The notes under the pieces were generated by a model. It was not told the DNA's origin. It did no database searches and worked only from the letters and a program-made list of their open reading frames with translations. A stretch of 64,000 bases of DNA from Desmodesmus armatus (Eukaryota; Chlorophyta; Chlorophyceae; Sphaeropleales; Scenedesmaceae). Both the position numbers and the translations under genes were made by a program. This document shows positions 45,552 to 58,230 of the stretch, piece after piece. Every line of letters begins with the position of its first letter. The stretch's first letter is position 1. The stretch lies in the NCBI GenBank assembly GCA_007449985.2, contig VIIQ02000743.1:248001-312000 (forward strand), written 5' to 3'.

Positions 45552-48500
45552 TTACTGCCAAAACTGCAGCACCTGCTCCAATGTCTCTGCTGCCCTCAGC
45601 AGTTGCAACGTGCAGGCAGTGTCGCCAGATGGTTCACTGCTATTGCTGCTACTGCTGCTACTGCTGCAGGGGATGCTGTATCCGTACACAGGTGGCGAGC
45701 AGCGGCTGTTGTACCTGCACAGGCGCAACCACAAACAGGCATGCAGCCGGTTCGACAACCAGCGCAATTCGGCTGTAATCACAGGATGTTATGCAGGTCA
45801 GACGTGCCCTGCCCCTCTGAAATGACTTCAACATCGTCCAGTCCCTACATGTGGGCATGCCCGGCACGGCCCGGCACGAGTCGTAGCGCATGGCAATTGG
45901 AACCGCGTGACTTTATGTCGTACCAAACACTAAGTCATACCATACCACCCTCCAGTCTCCCACAGTGGCTGCAAAAGTCTGCAGCCCCTCCACTTTGGTA
46001 AGGATGCAGACATTTGCAGCCACCATGAAGATCGGAGGGTGGTGCGGAATATTGGTACTGACTTGGGCATGAGTCATGCCGCATGACATATCTCGCAACA
46101 GAGCTGCCAGGGCAGGTGGGACACCTTGTCTCACCGGGAGTACATGGACAGGGTGTAAGCGCCTGTGTCGGCCACTATGATGAAGTCCCCAACCTCAGCT
46201 TTTGGCATAAGCCTGTGGGTCACAGACAGACATGCCATGTCAGTGACAGTCATGTCACATGACTCATGTGTTTGTGCAGCCCTGGCAAATCCTCAACAGC
46301 AGCCCATGCCGCCAAGTTGCTGTCGTGGATAGCACCACTGTTTGAGTGTGACATGCCTAGTGGTTGTGTCCTGCTATGTGCACAGGCGGCTGCACATGAC
46401 GAAGACGGCAGTGTAGCAAGATGCTAACCACAATCTGCAGCCTTTCGAAAATGCAGCCGGGGCGTTGTGATCCCACAGTGCCAGGAGGCACCACCGGCAC
46501 ACATACTGCCATCCATCTCTGCCTCAGCACTCACTTGTTGACCGCTAGCCTGTCGCCTTGGAAGCACAGAGGGCCCGCGATGTCCTGCTGCACTAGGTCA
46601 ACACCGTTCTGACCCTCCTTTGGTTCTGCGCTGCTGCTGCACACAAACACGCGCAGGCCCCAGGTGTCTGGCAGATAGCAGGCCCGCATGAAGAGGTCGG
46701 CTCCCACGTGGACCACTGCTATGTGGCGCCCGCCGCTCCACTTTGTATACTCAACCCTACATAAGGTCACACGGACAGCACCACTGACCATAGCTGCTGA
46801 GTGCATCGGCCACACGATGATCTGATCAACAGCACGGATGTGAGAGCAGGCTTCTTTCCACCATTACAACCTCCCACCATCGCCAAAGCATGGTCATCCC
46901 GCACAAAAAAAGCCGTGGTCTGGGCTGAATTAGGCTTATTGCAGCTACACCTACACAGGCTATCACATGACACTGCCTCATTGTACTACTACAGTCACAA
47001 CTACATGCCTTTCTTTGGCAAAGAAGAGGACCTATAGAGAGCCAGACTGCCACCCCACCTACTAGCAGTGAAGCCAGCTTTGGCGAGCAAGCTGCGGCCA
47101 TTCTCTGTGGCCAGCTGTATGGTGCAGTCTGGGGCAAACAGTTGCGGTACGGCTGCTGCTAGCTGCGCCGCCTGCGCCTGAAACACCGTCTCCTGCAGCA
47201 ACAAGCCAGCAAGAATTGTAGCAATGTGACAGTCACAGTCAATGTGACAGTAGCCATGGCAGTACAAGCCATCTGTGAAATTAGCAATGGACATTCGGTG
47301 TTAGAGGGTATGGGTGCTGTGTGCATGTAACATGTCGGCTTGCTCGTAGCCGCTGCCTTTGAACACATACAGCATCTCAAGTACAGTCGGTCCTCACCAT
47401 TGTGACACAGCTTGGTCATAACGTCTACACCACCCCCAACAGCACACCTGTGGTGCGTCGTCAGTGCTGTAGTCCACGCTCAGCCCGCCACCAATATCCA
47501 GCATGCGTATGCGGCCTTGGCCACACAGTTTGTTGACCTCCTGCGACAGCTCCCACACGGCCTTGATGCCTGCCGAGCGACACGGCAACACCCCCATCCA
47601 ATGCCTCAGAAGGTACAACGTAAGTACAGTACTGTACCCAGGCTTGGGCACGGAGCGCCACCTTTGCGCACCAGCCGTCAAGCTTCGGGCACTTGGGGGC
47701 CCATGCCTTTGATGATCCGCATTTTCCCCCATCAGAGACATCATCATCCACCACAATGTTGCGGCCTCCCAAACTGAGCCAAGCATGGCGGATGTTGACT
47801 GACTAGCTCAAAATGCAGGGGGTATGCATGTCGTAAGGGGACGGCTTGATAGTGCAAGCACCTGCTGGTGCACTAGTTAGTGCGCACGATTGTTTTCATA
47901 TATTGTGCAGGACAGTGTTGTGTGGCCGTTGCATGCGCCCACCTGCTATCACCGTGTCCAGCTGCAGCCCTTGAGAGCCTACATGCAGGTGCAGCATGTT
48001 GAGCCATGGGTGCTGCTGAAACGCCTGCAGGAGCTCCACACGAGACTCCTGCATCCACACAGCACAACACATCAATGCTGTCGATGTGCTGTCGATGTGC
48101 TGTTGATGCTGATCTTAGTATCAGCACAACAGCACAGAACGTCCATCACTCGTGAGCATATGGTCACAGAGTAGCTGATAGGATATTGTTTGTGTGTGGC
48201 CATGAAACAAGGGGTCTGAGCAGGCCACCTTGCTCTCGGGCACATGTTGTGCGTTGGTTGTGTAGCACGACAACAGGTACAGTGGCTGATGGTTGCTGCC
48301 TCTAACACCATCAACAGCAGCACACACTCTGTGCACAAACTTGGATTGTGAATTGTAGAATCCAAACTTCCAAGTCTTCTGAAGTTCTACCCTCACCCAC
48401 ACCAGAAGACTGCAATCAAGCCACCAGGAGCTGGTGCACCCTAGTGCCTGCAATGCCGACAGAAGGTGGGGCAGTGTCTGCCACTGCAGTATGTACTGCA

Positions 48501-50533
48501 CACGCTGCGTTTTGCATATGCTGCTGCATGTGTCAAGCGGACTGGCCTTTGCGTCAGACGCACCTGCAGCGGGAAACCAAACTTGGACACTGCTCCTCCA
48601 GTGCTCAAAGCTGCAATGGAACCCTCACCAACCTGTATGCACCACAGTAGCAAGCACAGCGCAGCATGTTGCAGCCATGCTGCCTGACACACACATGCCA
48701 GCACACACAATACTTCGCCAAGGCTTGTGAACTAGTGCTGCTGAGAGCTGTCAGGCTCTTGCACACTTCACACTGCGTCAACGTGCATGAACAACATTCG
48801 CGGGCGCTTACTACTGCTCACACCCAGTAGGCGGTACGATGCCGCACACCTCATTTGTCAACACACCTGTGGGTTGATGCGGAGTCCAATCAGCCTAGGG
48901 TGAGGGTGCTGTTCCGATTGCTGAATGAGCTGCTGCTCCGCTGCTATGATGTCTGCTGTGCGTTGCAGCTCCTGCCAGTTGTCCAAGTTGAACGCGACAC
49001 CAGCCCTCAAGGCAAACCTACATAGCACAAACAACCTGGTTGCCAGCAGCTGCATGCGATCAAGGATCTATTGATAGCCGGGCGCAAACACTTTGCAAAC
49101 CGTCTGGGCCTGGCAGCCGCTTCATTGCTTGCGGCACTTGCTCTGCGCGCAACATGCTGCATGCGACTCTTTTGGCTGTGCTGACATATCAGCAGGGTAC
49201 ATAATGTCCTCAAGCAATGTTTCAGCAATGCTCTTGTGCCCTCCCGCCCCGGGGGCACGCAGTTGTGAATGATGTGCTGGACACTTACTTGATCTCTGAT
49301 ACCGTCTTGGCTGGCGAGTCAAACATAACACGTTGTGGCGGGAAACCGACGTGGAGGGCCTGCTGCAGCTCACCCAGCGAAGCTGCCTGCAGCACAACAC
49401 AATACAGTACCAGTACATAACTAATATCGGTGTTACTGCTACTGTTACACGGTTCAGGCCGAGCCCAGACACCCCGTAGGGAGCCAACAAGGATCATGAT
49501 TTGTTGACAGCAATAAGGTATGGCGATGCATGCAATTCATAAGTAGCCAAGGTTTGTGGGGATCATCACAGGTGTTTGAACGTAGGACTGGCCGTCCCGG
49601 GTGACAAAGGATCACAGCAGGTGGCAGCCCTGTACATCATTCGGATTTGCACCTGCAGCCACACTATCCCACTGTGGTTTGTCAGGAAAGGCTGCCACAC
49701 ACTACATCACAGTACGCCCTGCAGGGTTGATCTGCATGACTGTGCAAGCCAGAGCACAGGCTTGTTCTTATACCAAAGCCTGGACCAGGTTGGATGACTT
49801 GTGCTGACACATGTTGCTATGTACTATAGCCTGTGGTTGCCCGGTAGAGAGTGCAGGATGCCACACATCTTGGCAGCTTGTAGGACCCCACCCACCTCTG
49901 CTCCCATGCCCTGCTCTTTGAAGATCTGCAGCACCTTGCCCACAGGATTGGCCTTCACGGCTACTGTGTGCAGTGTGTTGGCTGCATGCAAGACAGGGAA
50001 GAGGTTTGCATATGGCTGCCTGTCATGTATGTTTGACTGCTGCTGCCGGTCGTGGCACAAACATGAGGTTACTACCCTCCTGGCTACATCATGCCGCCTG
50101 GGTTCAACACCCAGTAGGGTGCAACTAGGGTTGGCTTGTAGACCCTGCCAGTTGTCTGACTCCCGTGTGCACCACAACAGCTTATGGATGCAATTCACAC
50201 AGACTGAAACTCAACAGCCCCCAGGTCAGTCTGTACTACAGCGGGCACTAGGGAACTAGGGTTGGCCTGCGCACAGGCGGTGCAGGAATGGCAAGTCACT
50301 TAGTCATGCACCTCAGGGGAGTGGCACCCTCCGCATGCAGCTACTGTGTCAGCCTGTACCTTACCTGGATATCCAGCCTCGTGCCGGAGGTGATTGATGG
50401 TGTGTGTTAGCTGGTCGGTATCCATGAACATTGCTGAGGGGGTGTCATCAGTAAAAATTCCAGCAGAAATGGCAGCTCTCAGTGCAGCACAGCGCCTGGG
50501 ATGAGACACATGCATTGATGCTTCGATACTCAT
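45552..50533 (-). CDS. Fold-III PLP-dependent decarboxylase (DAP/Orn/Arg decarboxylase family)
   Basis: Eleven exons in transcript order (50533-50365, 49981-49896, 49386-49289, 49017-48867, 48632-48564, 48048-47943, 47569-47448, 47192-47059, 46756-46535, 46212-46135, 45714-45552) give 465 residues with every phase matching. Landmarks: Lys66 in HTVAVKANP, the PLP Schiff-base lysine; ASLGELQQAL and IGLRINPQVGEGS; His213 in HLHVGSQ; GGG at 253-255 in MLDIGGGLSVDY, which binds the PLP phosphate; Cys376 in DIAGPLCFQGD, the catalytic cysteine position; and the C-terminal YNSRCSPPVYGY. It decarboxylates an amino acid, most likely from the diaminopimelate/ornithine/arginine set, but the substrate is not settled. 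ATG 50533 follows a strong 3' splice site (tttgtcag), so a 5'-UTR intron is likely. No transit peptide is obvious. Confidence 0.88.
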
Positions 50534-50926
50534 GCTGACAAAGGAAGGAAGGGTGAGACCCGGAGGTCACTCCGGACAGGACACAACAAGGGGAGGGTGA
50601 GGGGGGCAGAGAGGGGGGGGGGACACGGGGTAGTGGGTGGCTGATGCTTGGGTATAGGTGGGTGGAAAAGTGTCTGTTAGCTGACTGACATGGCAGGCAA
50701 GGAGGAAGCAGAAAAGCTAGGGGCAAGTCACTGCAATGGCTTGACATGTCATGTGTGAATGTGTGATGCAGCATGTGATAGAGTACCCTGCAAATAGCCA
50801 ACTGCTGCCTTTGGGGTGTCCAGGAAGACTTGACCACTACACCTCATTCACTTGAAAGTCGCACGTCGTGAAGCAGATCGGTGTCGGTGTTGCTCCTGTC
50901 TCTCTGGAATACCGCACCAGTCAGAC
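50534..50926. promoter_or_regulatory. Divergent promoter, decarboxylase and NTPase-like genes
   Basis: A 393-bp spacer between diverging ATGs. It holds a long G/A-rich block on + (about 50570-50640, including an 11-G run at 50613-50623), which is a polypyrimidine tract in the decarboxylase transcript ahead of the tttgtcag acceptor. Confidence 0.5.
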
Positions 50927-52325
50927 ATGGGCCGCTGGGTAACGACGAGTCAGAAGCTGGTGAGTGTTCAGGCTGCTCAGCATGCAGCCCAGCTCCATTG
51001 CGTGACTGCTCAGCTGTGTGTGCAAGAGTTGATGGGGTGTGCCATGCAGCCCTCTCAGCCTGTGGAGCTCTGTAGCTCCCACAGCAAAAGCTGGGCTTTG
51101 CAAATGTTAAAGCACAGCTCCAGCAAGTGTCCAGTGTTCAGCTGGGTCACCTCCCACTGTTCTGGCACCTCTGCTGCAGCACCAGCAGCCAGCCAGCTCT
51201 CCTCACCCAACCCTGCTCTGCTTGGCCGTCTCTTTGACTTATCCTCGTTCGCTTTATCGCCTCCAACCTCACCCTGCGTTGGCTGCTTACCTGCCTTCCT
51301 TGCTGTGTGTCCATGCAGGCGATCCCGCCTGGCTTTCTGCAAGAGCTCAATAGCGAGCTCATGGAGGGGCTGTGGTACGCACTTGCTGCTGCCAAACACC
51401 CAGAGGTCTTTGATGGCGCAGACAGCCCACCAGACCTGCAGGAGGTCTTTGACACCTACCTAGCTGAAGTCACATGGGAGGACTTCTGGCAGGTGTTCCC
51501 ATACGAGCTGAGGTACGTCCTGTATCGTAGTGCAGTGCTGTGCATTGTGATGCTGGTGTGAACTGTGTTCAATTCAACAACGGAGTGCAGTAGGGCACTA
51601 TTGAATTCAACAATGGAGTGCAGTAGGGCACTATTGACGTGGTATAGTGAAGTGGTGACAAGCAGCAAGGGCCTCTTGCTCACGGGCGCCATTTTTGTAG
51701 GGGAGGAAAGCTGGAGCAGAAAGAGAGACTTTGACATGTGGCGCCCGGCAGCAGCCGTTTGCCACACCCTTGTTTGATCTGCTGCTCTACTCCCTTCACC
51801 CTTGTGCAGGGACCATGGGGACTGCCTGGATGAGATCGATGCCTTAGGGCTCCTCCTATCGTCCAGCATCAGCCGCAGCCGCTTCGAACGCCACTTCGAG
51901 CAGCTGGCAACTGCCTCCACCGGCAGCACCAGCCGCCGACGGCTGCAGCAGCAGCCAGCCGGCATGCCCGTCAGGGTCAACAGCAGCAGCATGAACCGTA
52001 GCAGCAGCAGCAGGGCGCTGGCGAGAGCCTTTAGCGGGGGCCCTGCACCGCGGTTTGGGAGCAGCGGCACTGCGGCGGCAGCAGCGGCAGCAGCCGCCCT
52101 AGAGGATGAAGATATCAGCGATGCAGATGAAGATGCACGGTTGCTGGACCTTATGCTGCTTGGGCAGTTGCCTGGCTATGAAGAGGCACGTGACGAGCTC
52201 CGCCCAGTCACCTCTCTGTCCCTAACCGCAGCGGCAGCAGCAACAGCAGCCGGCCCCCCAAGGCGCCGGCTCTCCCGCCGCAGCCTGCTTCCGCTGCCGC
52301 CCGGCGCCCCGCCTCCAGTGGTGCT

Positions 52326-52360
<35 letters not shown>

Positions 52361-55300
52361 TGCTGCTGCCGGCACAGCAGCGGTTCCAGCAGCAGCATGT
52401 GGCGTATGTCAGCCCTGCGGCCCCTGGCCGCACTACAGCCACCACCCGGCCTGCAATCAATGGCAGGGCGAGGAACTTCAGTGTGAACCGTATCCTGCAG
52501 GACTTTCAGGAGCAGCAGCAGCCGGAGCAGCCGCAGAGGGCAGTGCAGGCGTCTGCTGGCACTGCGTCGCAGCAGTATTCAGAGCTGTTTGAGCTTTTGA
52601 GGCAGCAGGTGGGTGCTGCTTCGTCAGATTTCTTGAGTTCAGCCCTCAGGGGAGTTGACCGCCGCGCAGAACTGCCTGCGCACAACATCTTTGCAGCACC
52701 TGCAGCAGCAGCAGCACCACCGGCGCCTGCAGCAGCAGCAGCACCAGCACCGTCAGCAGTATCGGCGGCTGCAGCAGGGCCTGGAACCGCAAATGTGCCT
52801 CGCAGGTCCTTCACCGACATCAGTCACTTTGAGTCTGCGGCAACAGATGCCAATATAGATGCAGAGATGGACGGCATGCAGGCTTGGCTGAGTAACCTGC
52901 GTGCTGCACGTGACGCGCTGGCAGCAGCGAGAGCAGCAGCAGGCAGCAATGCTCCTGCAGCTGACACCACAGCAGCAGCACCAGCAGCAGCAGCAGGCAC
53001 CAGGGTGACAGGGGTTATGAGGTCTGGCACGGGTGACAGGGCGCCCCCACCAACCTGGCACAGGAGGCAGGTCGAGCCAGGGGAGGGTAGCACCCCGGCA
53101 GTGCAGCAGCAGGTGGGTTCAGTGCAGGGCAACAGGGCGGCCGTGCCAGCAGTGGGTGCTGCAGCAGCGGCACCAGCAGCAGCAGCAGAAGCAGCGCTTA
53201 CCTCTAATGCAGGGGCAGGGGCCTGCCTGCAGCAGCAGGAGCGGCGGCAGCAGGTGGACCGCATGGGGCTGCTGCAGGTGTTGCTGCTGGTAGTCAGCAG
53301 CGGCTGACGGGCCACAGCAGGACTTGGCAGGAGGCATGTGACCCTGAAGGGGCTGCACGCGAGCAGCAACAGCAGCAGCGGGGCGAGCACGCCGCGGCAG
53401 CAGCAGCAGCTGCGTCGCCGCCGCCGCCAGCAAATGCAGCTACAGCCGCCGCCGGCGGCAGTAGCAGCAGCAGCAGGCCGGTGAGCTACAGCCGTGTGTG
53501 GCGGACGGTGCATGAGTGGCTAACGGGTGAGGATGAGGACTTGCTGGTGCTGGTGTCTCAGGTGGTGCCTTACAGCTTGGCTGGCAGGAGCCTGAAAGCA
53601 GAGGAGGAGACGATGCAGCAGCTGCGTGCATTGGCCAGGAGCAGGCCAGTGCCTCCTAAGGTAGGTCTGGTGGGACACTGTGTGGGTGGCGGGAAGTGGG
53701 CAGCGGTTGTCAGTGCTTCTGCTATGTGGTATAGCCACCACCCACCTGCAGCTGGTGAAGCAGCAGGCTGCAAAGTCTGCAGCAGTGGTGGGAGTGCCTT
53801 GTCACGTGCGTGGGGGATTGCGAACGTATGGGACGGTCTGGCTGCTGTGCTGGGATGAGTCGGATGGTGTCAAGTTATGTTTCAATGCACAATGTGCTCT
53901 CCAGAATGTCAGTAGACCCCTTTTGTGTGACTGGGTCTGACTCAATTTTGTGTGACTGGGTCTGACTCAATTTTGTGTGACTGGGTCTGACTCATTTTCA
54001 GCCTGTACCCCAGAGCCTGGTTGCAGTCGCCCGTGCAAGCTTGTGTGGGTGATTCTTGGTTGGCGCTGTCAGTTGTAGCGCCAGCAGCAGTACAGGATGT
54101 GCATGTGTCTGCAGCGTTTGAGAATATTCTTGAGTGACTTTGAATGCAAGCCACATGCACAGAGTCTGTGCATGTCAAGACCGAAAGAGTTGGCGCCACC
54201 ACAGAAGCATGTGCCAGTGGTAGCCTGACCTGTGCTTTGTGCTGTGCTGTGCTGTGCTGTGCTGTGCTGTGTGCAGGTGGTTGCTGCTGTGTCAGACCGG
54301 TTGCACCACCCCTGCTCCTCAGGAGAGGCCCACCTCATCCGTCTCACAGCCAGCAGTGGCTTCAGCCGCCGGGCAGCAGCAGCCGCAGCAGTGCTGGACT
54401 GCTGCGAGCGCCACGGAGTGCTGCCGTTTTACGTTCCACTGGGAGGCGTGTGCACGGAGGAGGGGGTGGAGGAGGCCATTATGCAGGGCTTGTTTGGGCG
54501 GGAGCATACAGCCACACAGCAGATGCAGCTGCCGCCTCGCAGCAGTCCTCCCAGGGCTATTGCTGCAGCTGCTGGAGCTGCAGGTGGAGCTTTCAGCATA
54601 CCAACAGCAGTTGCAGCAGCTGCAGGGGATGCTGTGCTGTCAGACCTAGTGGCGCGGGCAGCACCAGCGGCAGCAGCAGCAGCTGCCGATGCTGTTGTGC
54701 CGACGGCCGAGCTCACAACAGACGACCTGCATGCCTTAGTGGCTCTGACACAGTCCGCAGGTGAAGCAGCAGCACAGCAGCCTGCAGCAGCAGCAGCAGC
54801 AGCGGGAGGGCCTGCAGCAGCAGCTGCAGTGGCGCAGGGTAGTGGGCAGCAGCAGGCCTCACAGGCAGACCTGCAGCTGCTGGCACCCCCTGCAGAGGAG
54901 CCCCCGCTAGTGCCAGATGCTGCTGAGCCGCTCCAGTGGCACCAGTTCGGGGATGCAGATGGCATGGCCGCCTTCGGCATCCTTTCCCTAGCAGGCATGA
55001 CAGCAGCGGACCTCTTGCCAGCAGGTCTGTTACCACCAGGATTTGAACCTGCACCTGAAGACGAAGACATGGATATAAGGATGACGCCCAGGTCGCCGTC
55101 CAGTCAGGGCCGCAGCAGCAGGAGCAGCGGGGAGGGGCTTGATCAGCTGGCAGCGCACCTCACACTCCTCGGCCGCTGCCACAGCCGGCAGCCGATGCTG
55201 CTGCTGCTCGATGAAGTGGACGCTGCCATGACCCCGGACGATGGCCGGTCGCTGCGCGAGGTGCTGATGCAGCTGCTGTGCCGGCTGCCGCAGGCGGTGG

Positions 55301-55481
55301 TGGTGATGACCAGCAGCAGCGGGGTGGACGCGTGGCGGGATGCTGCGGTGCTTAGGCAGGTTGGGAGCCGATGGTGCAGGGGTTGTACGATGGGCGGCTG
55401 GTGCTTGTGGAGCACCGGCTGCCAAAGTCTAACCTGCACCCGCGGTGGCAGATCGGGCTGAACAGCTTCATGGAGGTTTAG
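50927..55481 (+). CDS. P-loop NTPase-like protein with degenerate Walker A; two frame breaks
   Basis: Exons by splice sites: 50927-50959, 51319-51512, 51810-53660 and 54277-55481. An N-terminal helical region (GFLQELNSELMEGLWYALAA, WEDFWQVFPYELR) leads into Ala/Gln/Ser-rich sequence with poly-Gln. Next is VWRTVHEWLTGEDEDLLVLV. The last exon has HLIRLTASSGFSRRAAAAAV, where a Walker A is expected but GxxxxGK(S/T) is missing. It then has QPMLLLLDEVDAAM, a good Walker B, and AVVVMTSSS, like a sensor strand. This resembles AAA or STAND NTPases with a dead P-loop. The frame slips by one base near 53265-53304 and again near 55363-55375; the second continues into MVQGLYDGRLVLVEHRLP. The start codon is uncertain. 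No family is assigned. Confidence 0.6.
51571..51636. repeat. 33-bp direct tandem repeat, two copies
   Basis: Two adjacent 33-bp units (51571-51603, 51604-51636) differing by one base, in intron 2 of the NTPase-like gene. Confidence 0.9.
53921..53995. repeat. 25-bp minisatellite, three copies
   Basis: Near-perfect units starting ttttgtgtgactgggtctga, in the intron 53661-54276 of the NTPase-like gene. Confidence 0.9.
54241..54270. repeat. (GCTGT)6 next to a 3' splice site
   Basis: Six GCTGT units followed directly by gtgcag, the acceptor for the last exon (54277). The array stands in for the polypyrimidine tract. Confidence 0.9.
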
Positions 55482-58230
55482 TGGGTTGGTTGTGTGTCCT
55501 TGTGGTGTTAGTGGGGAAGCTGATGGTGCAGCATGGTGACACAGGGTGGTTGGTGATGCGCCCGCTGCCTAGGTTGAACTTGCACCGGCGTCGGTATGTG
55601 GGTGTCAACACCTCCAGTGGGTGTGCAGTAAGGGAGTCAGTCATGTGCGGTCCTGGGAAGGTGTTGCTGTCGCCCTGCAGCAGGTGTGAAGCAGCTCCTG
55701 CATTGCCATATGTTGACGCATGGATGCACCACGCTCCTGCCGTGTGGGCGTGGGGTGTATGTGCATGGCCATGATTTAGATGGCGAGAAGACTCTCGACT
55801 GGTATGTGGGTTGAATCTTCTGTCACTTGGGTGGCTTCCTTGGTTGATGCACATGCACCTCCTTGCTTGTTGCACATGCACTCGCTGGCAAACTTTGATG
55901 GCAAACTTTGAAAAACGGACCATCATTGCGCATTCATGCACACGTTTGCGAGGCGGCCTTTCTGCATGTCGGCCTGTATGCGTACGGCCAGCTCCCATCA
56001 GATGCCAGCGTGTTTTTGTGGAAATCGACTTCTTCTGTGGCCAGCCCATGGACTGCACTTGGTGTGGCCTCGCAACATAGCGACCTTTCACGGGCCAGCA
56101 CTCACACGGGCAGAGGCGGCTGTGGCCGAAAGGTGTGAATACGCTTCCAGGATTCGTTTGGTTTTCATGCAATGTGCGCTGCAGTCAGGCAGGGAGATTG
56201 TGGGGATACAGCGTGTATATTTTTGTGTACAATCATCATATTCCACCGAATACGTGGTCATGCGTTTGTACTCTAGGCTGCAGGGACTGCTGCGTTTGTG
56301 CCTGTGGTGCAGGGCCTGCACCTGTCCAGGCACATGCATGTCCACCCACACTCTGAGAAACCTGGCCAGCAGTGGTTCTTTTGCATCTGGTCAAACACTT
56401 GTGCAGGTTGCAGCCAGAGTCAGGTGGCTGCGCTTGCGTGATGGCTGGACATGCTGCTTTACAATCGTGGTGCCATCCATGCAAGCCGGGCTTTCATGGT
56501 ACAGACTGCAAAGTTTGGCCACAGGCAGCGTGCGATGTAACTTGTGGCGCTATGTCGACATAGTGCGACATATTTTGACTCAAGCTCAATGTCTTACACA
56601 CACAGCAACCATGAAGCAGCAGGGGGAATCAGGCTGCAGGAGGGGGCGCCCGCCCATCTGGGCACAGCCGCTGTATCACACCTTGCCAATTGTAGTCAGT
56701 GTTATCACTCTTTCTGCACCACCTCCGGCGCACAGCACCGAGGCTCTGATGGTAGCTGAACAGCACGACACGTTGCGCTGAGCACTGGTTGAACGTGTTG
56801 ATGATTGTCGTGAAGTCAAGGCGTGGGTTTCATGCACGCCCTACATCTATCTCTGTATGCAACCAAGAAAGAACCGCCCACAGATTGTGAAGATTACATG
56901 CAGCCGTCAGAGAACTCAAGCTGAAACTCACAGCGTTGCCCAGAGGCAGCCAGCACTTTGTAGACAGCACCGCATGTGTGCATGACCGCCTGTCTACATG
57001 CGCTTTGTTTGGCCTACAACCCACCTCCACCCATATGCCTTGCGCACTGCCTCCAAAGACCAGTCCAGCAGTGACGGCCTCACAACGACGTACAAAGAAA
57101 AAGCGTGTGCAAAGTGCACTTGAGCATCGCCGCTGCTTCGCCAACCACCAATCTACGCAAGGAGTAAAGCACCAGCCGCCCGGCTGGCCCCTTGTCAACC
57201 GTCACTAGCAAGACAATCAACGTACACATTATGAAACATCCACACACACAGACACACTGATTGCTGCGCACAGTACAGCAAACCACTGGCAGCGTGCAGT
57301 GCCGTCAACGGGGCGATGCCATGGATTGTGTGGCAATGTGCCTATGCCCTTCACCCCAAACCCTTCTTCTTGTGGAACCACTCACCGCTCAGCAGGCCGG
57401 TGCTGCTTGATGCATGCAGTATGCATGGCAGTTGCCCTGCAGCCGCTGCAGAGCCAACCGCCGCAGCCACCAGCACAATGACACCCAGCACCCAGCAACC
57501 CTGCCAGCTGGGCGTCCAAGGCGCTCACCCAGGCACCCCCTCCCCTCCCCTGCCACCCCAACCAGACACGTGTACTGCACCAAGAGTACCGTGGCTTGTC
57601 ACAACAGACAAGGCAGCTATAGTGCCGTGCCAACGCAATCAGCACCAGCAGTGCCGATAAAAGGTGCGTGCGTTTTGCTTGAATGCTGCTCATGCTGCGG
57701 CGATGACGAAAGAAAGCACCCGGGCACAAGCAAGACACCTGTGCGCCAGAAACAGCCGTTTGCCCTGAGCTGACTGAATTGCAGAGGCATTTGCAGCCTC
57801 GTGAGCAGTCGAAATAGGGGATGCGGAGAGACAGGAAGGAACAGCACCACTCTTACTGCAACAAACACCTGCTTGACAATGCACACTAGATGCCAGCACA
57901 CTCAAGCCCCATGTAGAGCAGACATCAAGCAACAATATAAGAGACCCCCCCCCTACACTACTGGCCATATGGTATGGCCCAAGCTGTCTCACACACTTAT
58001 GTGAGACAATCCCAGGCAGCAGCCTCAGCTGCAGCGCTGCCCTGCACAGCTTGCAGCGACAGCAGCTGCAGCAGCTCGCCCGCCCTCTAGCACACCAGCA
58101 CAGACCACCAACTCCTGCCCCCGCACACCAGAGCATTGGGTTCACACAAACAGACATGCTGAACAACAGACACGTGCAAGTATGCAGCTGCAGCAGCCTG
58201 CACCCGCTAGCAGCAGCAACAGCACCGCCA
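55482..58230. other. Convergent spacer between NTPase-like and GT32 genes
   Basis: No supportable gene. The + strand is G/T-rich to about 56800 and C/A-rich afterwards. A + strand TGTAA at 56536-56540 and a minus-strand TGTAA at 56898-56894 flank the switch point, as expected for two long 3' UTRs meeting tail-to-tail. Confidence 0.5.

Noticed and set aside
50787..50847. An upstream coding exon for the decarboxylase (MRCSGQVFLDTPKAAVGYLQ)
   Set aside because: Joining it in phase to the 50534 acceptor gives an immediate stop, so I kept ATG 50533 with a 5'-UTR intron.
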